DNA from: Fidelibacterota bacterium
GTDB lineage: Bacteria > Fidelibacterota > Marinisomatia > Marinisomatales > TCS55
Direction of reading: 5' to 3'
Length of the DNA stretch: 5,740 nt
NCBI GenBank assembly: GCA_002701875.1
Contig: NZWI01000036.1
Coordinates: 3,271 to 9,010 of the forward strand
Position numbers and translations under genes: made by a program. Shown here in pieces: positions 1 to 5,161 of the stretch (its first letter is position 1; every line of letters starts with the position of its first letter). The notes beneath the pieces were generated by a model, which saw only the letters and a list, made by a program, of their open reading frames with translations, searched no databases and was not told the origin of the DNA.

Positions 1-470
1 GTAAGATATGCAACAAATTTAGGCATGTAACCCGGTGTACCGCAGCATGGTGTGATATGTGCTGAAGGAATTTCTGCACCATAATGATATGAAAATACAA
101 CTTCAGGTTGGTATACCAAAATTCCTGATGTCAGCGAAAAAAAGATTCCATAGATAATGAATGTTATGACAAATACTTTTTTTGCTTTGAGATTTACAGT
201 CATACTGCAAATTATTGTTAGTGGATTTTGTGATGGTTCTACAGCCTTTCTTTTTTGATATTTTCGTAATCCTATACCTATTATGCCAAATGATATGATA
301 ATTAAAACATAAAATATAACTGAAAGTCTCTCGATTGAACTTACTGCATCAGGTGTTAGACTCGGATTTTCAAATCTTGAATAGATCAAAAATAAGATAC
401 CAATTGTAACTAAACCTAAAATTATCAGTTTTTTATCATTTTGACTACTAGTTGTAGTCTTATTTTCCAT
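1..470 (-). CDS. Membrane protein with a Cys-Cys motif, partial (C-terminus beyond left edge)
   Basis: An open frame reads leftward from the ATG at 470-468 and is still open at base 1, giving 156 complete residues. The N-terminus is short, polar and Thr/Ser-rich. Hydrophobic stretches that look like membrane spans lie at about residues 14-30, 51-68 and 98-119. The loop after span 2 is basic (RKYQKRK, 69-75), which suggests it faces the cytoplasm. After span 3 comes a probable external stretch with YHYG (128-131), a His at 138 and the motif TPCCGTPGY (140-148). The adjacent cysteines plus nearby histidines could bind metal or form a disulfide, but this is inference. I do not recognise the family. 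The gene is divergent from the BFN gene, and an A+T-rich TATA-like box lies about 27 bases before the ATG. Coding status is supported by the long open frame, membrane-protein composition and promoter spacing. Confidence 0.75.
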   Translation of the reverse strand, partial: MENKTTTSSQNDKKLIILGLVTIGILFLIYSRFENPSLTPDAVSSIERLSVIFYVLIIISFGIIGIGLRKYQKRKAVEPSQNPLTIICSMTVNLKAKKVFVITFIIYGIFFSLTSGILVYQPEVVFSYHYGAEIPSAHITPCCGTPGYMPKFVAYL

Positions 471-490
471 ACAAAGTATGGTTTCACCTT

Positions 491-506
491 CAATATTTAT
501 TTAATA
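491..506. promoter_or_regulatory. A+T-rich shared promoter between divergent genes
   Basis: The 45-base gap between the divergent ATGs at 470 (minus) and 516 (plus) holds one A+T-only run that can be read as a TATA box on both strands. On the minus strand AAATAAATATTG is centred about 27 bases before the ATG at 470, the normal archaeal distance for a leaderless message. On the plus strand the same run is centred only about 17-20 bases before the ATG at 516, so the rightward start or promoter is less certain. Confidence 0.45.
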
Positions 507-515
507 ACACATTAT

Positions 516-962
516 ATGGTCAACAAGTTGAAAATTGATCAAGTACAAGATCCAGATTATGAGGTTGTAACAATATCAAATCTTGGTTTTGTAGATCCTT
601 ATGGAAATGAGGGATTAGTCGTATTAACATCACCAGATAAAAAGGAGTTTTACATGCGTGCGTTTTCCGGTGAGGTGTCACGTCATATAGCCAGTTTTCT
701 TGACGGTGATCATGATTCTATTCCAACAATCTATAAGATGCTTGAGGATATCTGTGAAGCGAGTGAATTATTATTAGTAAATGTAAAAATTTATGAAAGT
801 GGTGATGCACTTAGAGCAAATCTCTATCTTACAGGCAAAAAAGATTTGATTCTAAGAAATTATCGTGCATCTGATGCAGTAGCATTAGCTGTTTACTATA
901 ATATTCCAATCATGGTACGAAAGAACATGTTAAAGGATCCCATTGAAAAATCCACTATGTGA
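516..962 (+). CDS. Bifunctional nuclease (BFN/DUF151) domain protein
   Basis: The 148-residue protein matches the BFN/DUF151 family by its layout. A leading beta-rich part (residues 18-50) is followed by a helix (51-62), a segment with ILe-Tyr-Lys-Met-Leu-Glu-Asp (72-78), a strand-rich part (85-105), and the family hallmark RASDAVALA (117-125), equivalent to the usual RPSDAIALA. The chain ends PIMVRK soon after. Plant and bacterial BFN proteins have been reported with RNase and DNase activity; the role in archaea is not established, and catalytic activity here is not proven. The frame is open further upstream to an ATG at 441, but that start would lie inside the divergent neighbour, so ATG 516 is chosen. 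TTG 528 is an alternative that fits the TATA spacing better. No signal peptide is visible. The stop overlaps the 3' end of purP by 8 bases. Confidence 0.85.
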   Translation: MVNKLKIDQVQDPDYEVVTISNLGFVDPYGNEGLVVLTSPDKKEFYMRAFSGEVSRHIASFLDGDHDSIPTIYKMLEDICEASELLLVNVKIYESGDALRANLYLTGKKDLILRNYRASDAVALAVYYNIPIMVRKNMLKDPIEKSTM

Positions 963-2046
963 CAATTTCAGTTAATCTATCTTCGTCCAAAGCCTTTTTG
1001 ATTTCTATAGCAATTCTTCGACCTATTCCAAATGTTGTTCCATACTGATATTTTGTATATGGACTTGTTGTGGCCACTATTGGATTTCCAGGAACCCTTA
1101 ACGATACATCATATACAATCATTTCAAGATCTTTAGTAATCACACTTTGAAGTGAAAATGGTCCTATTATTCCAGGTGCATATTCTTTTTTTACGGCACG
1201 AACAAATCTATCACCCATTTTGAAAACTTTCTCTAGCAGTGATTCTCTTATGCTTGCTGGTGTATGCCCAACTTCTATATTTTGTAATTCTACATCCATC
1301 TCTAGTTGCTGTTTTGCAGGAAGTGCATTATAATCATGAATATTAGTTTGTAATCTTCTTTCTATTCCAATAAAATCAACCTGATTTGAAATTGGTGTAT
1401 GAAAGTAATTGAAATTTAGATATGTACCTATAGCAAGTTCTTCAATACTAGCCTTTTCCAGATCTTTTTTTGCAATAATCCCACTCCTTATTTTTTCTTC
1501 AGCCTTCGCCTTGTAGTCTGCATAAGATGTTACGGTGAAAAAGGCACGTTCAAGATTTCTATTTTTTTCCATAACTTTTACAATAGCAGGTCTATTGATT
1601 GATTTTGGACTTTCAAATATTTTTGGATATTTTATCCCTGCTTTTTTTAACAAGTAATATTGATTTTTTTTATTTTCACGCTCTTCGGCTTGAAATAATT
1701 TTCTATTACCAAAAATTGGAACTTTGAGCCTATTTTCTAGTATATCATAGCCAAGGTATGCAGTAAGTGAGCGATGAGGCACAATCAATGTATCCGTCTC
1801 TCTTAGTAATTTTTGATTGGCTAAACTTGCCATCTCCTTAAATTTATTTACAATTTTTATTTGATCAGCAATTCTATTAAATCTCTGATAAGGAATCTCT
1901 CTTCCCTTTTGGCAAAAAACTATTGTTTCAAATTCTTCATCTTTTGCCCCATCCATTATTTCTAATGCTGAATGACTTCCTAAAACACCAATTCTTGGGT
2001 TAGTATACATGGATGCAACTTTCTGCATTTCTGATCTTTTTATCAT
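955..2046 (-). CDS. purP: PurP: formate-dependent AICAR formylase (FAICAR synthetase), ATP-grasp family
   Basis: The 363-residue protein has the length and order of the archaeal PurP family (DUF1246 then DUF1297, ATP-grasp fold). PurP uses ATP and formate to turn AICAR into FAICAR, the second-to-last step of IMP synthesis, replacing the folate-dependent PurH activity of bacteria. Recognisable family points are LGSHSALEI (22-30), KGREIPYQRF (47-56), VPHRS (89-93), IFGNRK (111-116), the acidic YEEL-like region around 201-207, LPAKQQLEM (242-250), IRESLLEKVFKMGD (266-279), GIIGPFSLQ (292-300) and SLRVPGNP (315-322). The region around 156-170, where I recall a glycine-rich ATP loop in the M. jannaschii protein, is VKVMEKNRNLERAFF here, so it may belong to a divergent PurP subgroup. 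ATG 2046 is supported by a TATA box 26 bases upstream. Its 3' end overlaps the BFN gene. Confidence 0.9.
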   Translation of the reverse strand: MIKRSEMQKVASMYTNPRIGVLGSHSALEIMDGAKDEEFETIVFCQKGREIPYQRFNRIADQIKIVNKFKEMASLANQKLLRETDTLIVPHRSLTAYLGYDILENRLKVPIFGNRKLFQAEERENKKNQYYLLKKAGIKYPKIFESPKSINRPAIVKVMEKNRNLERAFFTVTSYADYKAKAEEKIRSGIIAKKDLEKASIEELAIGTYLNFNYFHTPISNQVDFIGIERRLQTNIHDYNALPAKQQLEMDVELQNIEVGHTPASIRESLLEKVFKMGDRFVRAVKKEYAPGIIGPFSLQSVITKDLEMIVYDVSLRVPGNPIVATTSPYTKYQYGTTFGIGRRIAIEIKKALDEDRLTEIVT

Positions 2047-2067
2047 ATATGCTATCTTTGAGTTATG

Positions 2068-2077
2068 AAATTAAATG
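2068..2077 (-). promoter_or_regulatory. TATA box of purP
   Basis: CATTTAATTT on the minus strand is centred about 26 bases before the purP ATG at 2046. This spacing implies transcription starting at or next to the start codon, a leaderless message, and no Shine-Dalgarno sequence is present. Confidence 0.55.
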
Positions 2078-2124
2078 TTGAGTTATACGATTTGTTTTTA
2101 CACATGCATATCTAATAATCTTCT

Positions 2125-2253
2125 ATGAGTGCAGAGATGATTTTAGTTGGGGTTATTTTATTTGGCGGTATGAGTGCTGCAGGTGTAAAAATCTGGTTAA
2201 ATAAAAGAAAAGAAAGACTTGATGAAGAAGCACTTGATGAAAATCATGCGTAG
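2125..2253 (+). CDS. 42-residue single-span membrane protein, unknown function
   Basis: A short frame runs from ATG 2125 to TAG 2251-2253. The predicted protein has a tiny N-terminus (MSAE), one hydrophobic span at about residues 5-22 with small residues in GGMSAAG (14-20), then a basic stretch KRKER (27-31), then an acidic tail ending DENHA. The positive-inside rule would put the C-terminus in the cytoplasm. It fills the otherwise empty 252-base gap between divergent purP and ubiX, is followed by a T-rich run, and has a weak TATA-like TTTTTACACA at about 2095-2104, roughly 25 bases upstream. I do not recognise a family. The organised hydrophobic-basic-acidic pattern favours a real gene over a chance frame, but at this length only conservation in relatives would prove it. 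Confidence 0.65.
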   Translation: MSAEMILVGVILFGGMSAAGVKIWLNKRKERLDEEALDENHA

Positions 2254-2270
2254 TTTTTGATCTTCTTTTA
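2254..2270 (+). terminator. Possible T-rich terminator after the 42-residue gene
   Basis: Directly after the TAG stop lies TTTTTGATCTTCTTTTA, with runs of five and four T. Archaeal termination typically uses such T-tracts without a hairpin. It abuts and partly overlaps the TATA box of ubiX. Confidence 0.4.
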
Positions 2271-2275
2271 TATCA
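2266..2275 (+). promoter_or_regulatory. TATA box of ubiX
   Basis: TTTTATATCA is centred about 28 bases before the ubiX ATG at 2299. A second candidate, GTATAAAG at 2277-2284, lies too close to the ATG for a leaderless start. Confidence 0.5.
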
Positions 2276-2298
2276 TGTATAAAGCGTAAAACAACATT

Positions 2299-2856
2299 AT
2301 GAGGCTAGTAATTGGAATTACAGGAAGTACAGGTGTAATTTATGGTATCAGAATGTTAGAAATACTGAAAAAATTAAACATTGAAACCCACTTGATAATG
2401 TCTGAATGGGCAGAGAAGTGTATCTCAATGGAAACAGATCATGATGTAGAATATGTCAAGTCACTTGCAGTTACAATTTCCAATGAAAATAATATGGCTG
2501 CAAGTGTTTCAAGCGGGACACATAAGACTGATGGCATGATTGTTATTCCTTGCAGTATGAAGACATTGTCAAGCATTGCGAATGGTTATGATGAAACATT
2601 GGTTGCAAGATCTGCTGGAGTTACATTAAAAGAATCACGGAAACTAATTTTGGTAGCAAGAGAAACACCACTCACTGCTATCAATCTAGAAAACATGTTA
2701 AAACTTGCAAGGCTTGGAGTTGTTATTTTACCACCAGTTACAGAGTTCTACACTAATCCTAGTTCTATAGATTCAATGGTAGATCATATAGTTGGAAAAT
2801 GTCTAGATCAATTCAATATCGAGCATGATTTATTCACACGCTGGGGTTCAAAGTAA
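2299..2856 (+). CDS. ubiX: UbiX-family flavin prenyltransferase
   Basis: The 185-residue protein matches UbiX along its full usual length. UbiX joins a dimethylallyl group to reduced FMN, making prenylated FMN, the cofactor of UbiD-type (de)carboxylases. Visible family points are the Rossmann-like flavin loop GITGSTGVIYG (6-16), THLIMS (30-35), METD (44-47), AASVSSGTHKTDGMIVIPCSMKTL (start 67, end 90), ARSAGVTLKESRKL (103-116), ARETPL (120-125), LPPVTEFYTNP (144-154) and C-terminal DLFTRW (177-182). Tyr151 and Arg181 align with the conserved Tyr/Arg pair that holds the prenyl phosphate, Glu122 with the conserved Glu of RETPL, and Glu45 with that of LETD. The loop has Thr11 where E. coli UbiX has Ser (GASGA). 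No UbiD is in view. A COQ10-like gene starts 37 bases downstream, on the same strand. Confidence 0.92.
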   Translation: MRLVIGITGSTGVIYGIRMLEILKKLNIETHLIMSEWAEKCISMETDHDVEYVKSLAVTISNENNMAASVSSGTHKTDGMIVIPCSMKTLSSIANGYDETLVARSAGVTLKESRKLILVARETPLTAINLENMLKLARLGVVILPPVTEFYTNPSSIDSMVDHIVGKCLDQFNIEHDLFTRWGSK

Positions 2857-2865
2857 GCGAAAAAA

Positions 2866-2873
2866 TTTACATT
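2866..2873 (+). promoter_or_regulatory. TATA-like box of the COQ10-like gene
   Basis: TTTACATT is centred about 25 bases before the TTG start at 2894, between the ubiX stop and the next gene. It suggests the downstream gene can have its own leaderless message rather than depending only on ubiX read-through. Confidence 0.4.
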
Positions 2874-2893
2874 AGAAAAATATCATATATTCA

Positions 2894-3313
2894 TTGACCA
2901 AAATAACTTTTGAGAAAATAGCAAAATCTGATCCAGACAAAGTATTTGATGTAATCTCAAATTTTGAGAATTATGAAAAATTATTTCCAGATTATTATCC
3001 CTCAGTTCGTATTAAATCAGTCCGAGATGAGAGTTCCTTAGTATCTGAACATCTCAAATTACATGATAAGGAATTTGTTATAATGGCAAAACACTTCAAT
3101 GATCCACCACATAGACATGAAATGCGTGTTGTGGGCGGAGATATCAAAGGGAGTTATATCATTGAAAAAATAGTTTCATTTGAATCAGAGACAAAAATAA
3201 TCGTGGAAGCGGAAATTAATACTGGAAAGCGATTTAGTATTTTGAAAAATACTGATTATCATAAAGCATTGGAAAATCTATATGATGAAGTTATATCTGT
3301 GATAGAACGTTAA
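2894..3313 (+). CDS. SRPBCC / START-like protein (COQ10 and polyketide-cyclase type)
   Basis: The 139-residue protein fits the small SRPBCC lipid-binding fold as in COQ10/RatA and polyketide cyclase 2 proteins. It opens with strand ITFEKIA (4-10), then the family helix DPDKVFDVISNFENYEKLFP (starts 13, ends 32), then a run of beta strands between about 37 and 110, and a long C-terminal helix (about 117-138) that closes the pocket. Family members bind hydrophobic ligands such as quinones; the ligand here is unknown. The start is TTG 2894, the only plausible one: an in-frame TAG lies at 2873-2875, no ATG occurs before residue 64, and TTG gives the exact domain start. It is 37 bases after ubiX on the same strand, which suggests but does not prove a shared pathway. 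Its TAA overlaps the TAA of tatA within the palindrome TTAA. Confidence 0.82.
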   Translation: MTKITFEKIAKSDPDKVFDVISNFENYEKLFPDYYPSVRIKSVRDESSLVSEHLKLHDKEFVIMAKHFNDPPHRHEMRVVGGDIKGSYIIEKIVSFESETKIIVEAEINTGKRFSILKNTDYHKALENLYDEVISVIER

Positions 3314-3483
3314 TCCTTTTGCTCTTTGAATTTTTTCAACTCTTCGTCTGCTTCAATTTCACCTTTCTTGTATTCGCCTTTAGCCTTACCGAATGTCTTT
3401 GCAAGTTCAGGAATTTTCTTAGCACCAAATAATAGTAACCCTGCCGCTACTACAATTACAATAATCTCTGTGGTCCCAAACAT
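3310..3483 (-). CDS. tatA: TatA/E-family sec-independent translocase subunit
   Basis: This short gene reads leftward from ATG 3483-3481 to TAA 3312-3310, giving 57 residues. It shows the TatA pattern: a very short N-terminus, one membrane span (about 5-19), the hinge LLFGAKKIPELAK (17-29) with the family's FG and Pro, then an amphipathic helix (TFGKAKGEYKKG, 30-41) and a charged tail. TatA units are thought to form the pore or membrane-weakening patch of the twin-arginine translocon, which exports folded proteins carrying an RR signal. It lies 25 bases after tatC on the same strand, so the two are probably cotranscribed. An in-frame TGA lies two codons before the ATG, fixing the start. The length is at the short end for TatA. 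Its stop shares the TTAA at 3310-3313 with the convergent COQ10-like gene. Confidence 0.93.
   Translation of the reverse strand: MFGTTEIIVIVVAAGLLLFGAKKIPELAKTFGKAKGEYKKGEIEADEELKKFKEQKD
3314..3337 (+). terminator. Possible T-rich terminator for the COQ10-like gene, inside tatA
   Basis: The plus strand just after the stop carries three T-tracts (TTTT, TTT and a final run of six T). Since the genes meet tail to tail, any rightward termination must occur inside the antisense tatA reading frame. The tracts also reflect Lys-rich codons of tatA, so this is weak. Confidence 0.25.
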
Positions 3484-3508
3484 GATTCATCTATTCATAA
3501 ATTCTCAT

Positions 3509-4300
3509 TTAAGTCTTGAGGGTTTGTCTTTCTTGCCTTTCTGCAATAATCATGCCTGCAAAATATAATGCAATCATAGGTAATGAAATGAACCACATTG
3601 TGACCCCACTACCATCAGGTGTTATCACTGCACCAAAAACGATAATTGCAATTATGGCATATCTTAGATTTCTCCTCCAAAACTTTGCGTCAGTGAGACC
3701 TGAAAGACTCACAGCGTGCATCACAAGAGGCAATTGAAATGAAATCCCAAATGCAAGCAAAAATTGTAAAACGAATGTTACAAAGTCCATAATATTCAAG
3801 AAAGTTACAAGCCCTGCAGATTCTCCATACTTGTAAAGAAATTCTAAAATAAATGGAATAACTGTTGTATATGAAAATATACAACCTGTAATGAAAAGTC
3901 CAATCGCAGGAATTGTAATAGAGCGTCCAACATGTACCTCTCTTTCCTTTAATGCAGGTTTTAAAAATGCAATAAACTCTCTTATGATAATTGGTATACT
4001 AACTACAATTCCAATTAATGCGGCGATGTAAACTTGAGCGAAAAATGCTTGCCCTGGGGCAGTCTGTATTAATTGAACACTTTCTGGAACAAGTTCATTT
4101 TTCATGACGTTTGTAAATTGTGCTGCCATGTTATCTAATGGTTCTGGATATGGATAATACAGCGTAACACCCATCACATCCACTGGTGTTGCATGAAATG
4201 TGAGTATAAAGACAGTAATTATTAGAACAGATATGACTGAACGAATTACTCGTTTTCTGAGTTCTTGTAAGTGTGGATAGACATTATCTAATTCTGACAT
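3509..4300 (-). CDS. tatC: TatC, twin-arginine translocase receptor subunit
   Basis: The 263-residue protein has the usual TatC size and six predicted spans at about 18-36, 88-108, 132-155, 172-197, 211-228 and 233-252. TatC in the cytoplasmic membrane recognises RR signal peptides and recruits TatA. Family marks seen are HLQELRKR (10-17) at the cytoplasmic N-terminus, with the conserved Glu13; FLKPALKERE (112-121) in the first cytoplasmic loop; the conserved Pro151-like position in VIPFILEF (147-154); FGISFQLPLV (184-193); and VITPDGSGVTMW (225-236) leading to the last span. The external loop after span 1 (37-85) is long. The 153-residue unknown gene ends 42 bases upstream and tatA begins 25 bases downstream, all on the minus strand. 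Only a weak TATA-like TTTGTAATG lies about 26 bases before its ATG, so it may rely partly on the upstream gene's promoter. Confidence 0.95.
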   Translation of the reverse strand: MSELDNVYPHLQELRKRVIRSVISVLIITVFILTFHATPVDVMGVTLYYPYPEPLDNMAAQFTNVMKNELVPESVQLIQTAPGQAFFAQVYIAALIGIVVSIPIIIREFIAFLKPALKEREVHVGRSITIPAIGLFITGCIFSYTTVIPFILEFLYKYGESAGLVTFLNIMDFVTFVLQFLLAFGISFQLPLVMHAVSLSGLTDAKFWRRNLRYAIIAIIVFGAVITPDGSGVTMWFISLPMIALYFAGMIIAERQERQTLKT

Positions 4301-4342
4301 CTGAAAAACTATGTGCTACACTCATTACAAAAATGTTTCAAA

Positions 4343-4804
4343 TTAAGTTGGAATAGGCAATAATTTTGCCTCAGGGAAGCCCCATTCTTTTAATTGTTCT
4401 TGCGTTGTATCATGTAGTTCCATGCTAATTACTGGACTTGCTTTTAATTCATTTTCAAGATCTTTTGCTAGATTTGCAATATCTTTTGGGTCATAGATCT
4501 CGGTTGAACCCTCCAGGAATATTCTTTCTCCTTTTTCGACAACATTTCCATTGAATCGATTCTTCAAAAATGTGGTTATTGATGGTAGTTCCTTTCGTTC
4601 GATATTGTTATAGTAGTATACTATACCTTTTTTTGACTCATAATCATGCGGTGTTCCATTTCTGTATAGAAACACTCCAATGAATTTATTTTCGTCCTCA
4701 GGTTCACGGACACATTTAATTTCCCAATTCAAGATTTTATCTGGATCATATGTTAACGGTTCAACATCATCGTATGTTAACTTCCAGTATCGAAATTTAC
4801 TCAT
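4343..4804 (-). CDS. Conserved-looking protein of unknown function upstream of tatC
   Basis: The 153-residue protein has no signal peptide and no membrane span, so it is probably cytoplasmic. It starts with an aromatic-rich stretch (FRYWKLTYDD, 4-13), has likely beta strands around 23-32, 41-47 and 61-66 (IVYYY), a helix at 73-84, strands at 87-97, and a helix at about 106-121 (DIANLAKDLENELK region). It ends with a Pro-rich tail (LLPIPT). Composition is mixed and charged, as for a globular protein. I do not recognise a domain and give no function. A good TATA box lies 25 bases before ATG 4804. It is first in a same-strand group with tatC and tatA, which could mean a Tat-linked role or merely shared transcription. 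Confidence 0.85.
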   Translation of the reverse strand: MSKFRYWKLTYDDVEPLTYDPDKILNWEIKCVREPEDENKFIGVFLYRNGTPHDYESKKGIVYYYNNIERKELPSITTFLKNRFNGNVVEKGERIFLEGSTEIYDPKDIANLAKDLENELKASPVISMELHDTTQEQLKEWGFPEAKLLPIPT

Positions 4805-4824
4805 TGCAATGAAATTATTATACC

Positions 4825-4834
4825 ATTATAAATT
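4825..4834 (-). promoter_or_regulatory. TATA box of the 153-residue gene (and perhaps tatC-tatA)
   Basis: On the minus strand AATTTATAAT is centred about 25 bases before the ATG at 4804, one of the clearest archaeal promoter matches in the window. It probably gives a leaderless message that may continue through tatC and tatA. Confidence 0.6.
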
Positions 4835-4867
4835 CAATTGCATCATGATATTATGAATGACGTAATA

Positions 4868-4877
4868 ACATTTAACT
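4868..4877 (+). promoter_or_regulatory. TATA-like box of purS
   Basis: ACATTTAACT is centred about 28 bases before ATG 4901 but only about 16 before the upstream ATG at 4889. Archaeal spacing therefore favours 4901 as the purS start. The same core (CATTTAA) occurs in the purP promoter. Confidence 0.45.
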
Positions 4878-4900
4878 TGAAATAAGAAATGAATAATTTT

Positions 4901-5161
4901 ATGGTGGATTATAATGTTGATGTCATAATTGAAAATAAACCAGGAATTAATGATCCTGAAGGCGATACAATTTTGAATGATCTTGTTCTAAAAGGAAAAT
5001 TTTCTAATGTCAAGAAAATTCATTCTGCAAAAATGCTTAAATTTTCTATCACTGAAAAGAATAAGAAACTAGCAGAATCAAAAGTATTAAAAATTTGTGA
5101 TGAATTAAGAATTTACAATCCATTAGTTAGTAAGGTGACTGTAAATGTTAATAGTGCTTAA
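4901..5161 (+). CDS. purS: PurS, small subunit of FGAM synthase
   Basis: PurS is the roughly 80-residue structural subunit that links PurL and PurQ in the three-part phosphoribosylformylglycinamidine synthase (FGAR + ATP + glutamine to FGAM, step 4 of purine synthesis). This protein has 86 residues and the family pattern: strand YNVDVIIENKPGINDPEGDTI (begins 4, ends 24; the PGxxDPEG core is diagnostic), a helix with LVLKGKF (28-34), strand VKKIHSAKMLKFSI (37-50), helix 52-69, NPL (73-75) and final strand SKVTVNV (77-83). ATG 4889 is in frame and would add four residues, but promoter spacing and the family start favour 4901. purQ follows, but only after an intervening opposite-strand CBS gene; purL is not in view. 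The stop shares TTAA (5158-5161) with the CBS gene. Confidence 0.92.
   Translation: MVDYNVDVIIENKPGINDPEGDTILNDLVLKGKFSNVKKIHSAKMLKFSITEKNKKLAESKVLKICDELRIYNPLVSKVTVNVNSA

Noticed and set aside
441..515. 25-residue N-terminal extension of the BFN protein from ATG 441
   Set aside because: It would overlap the divergent gene and its promoter, and the extra residues do not belong to the BFN domain.
3326..3568. 80-codon plus-strand open frame
   Set aside because: It is the antisense of tatA and the 3' end of tatC; the Ser/Pro/Asn-rich product mirrors the Lys/Gly/Glu-rich codons of tatA.
3516..3737. 73-codon plus-strand open frame
   Set aside because: It lies wholly inside tatC on the opposite strand and has no promoter or family resemblance.
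3690..3884. 64-codon minus-strand open frame
   Set aside because: It is an out-of-frame reading of tatC, whose own frame is clearly the coding one.
4841..4888. Very short frames and an imperfect inverted repeat (TCATGATATTATGA region) before purS
   Set aside because: Frames are about 10 codons or fewer, and the repeat is too short and imperfect to stand out in such AT-rich DNA.
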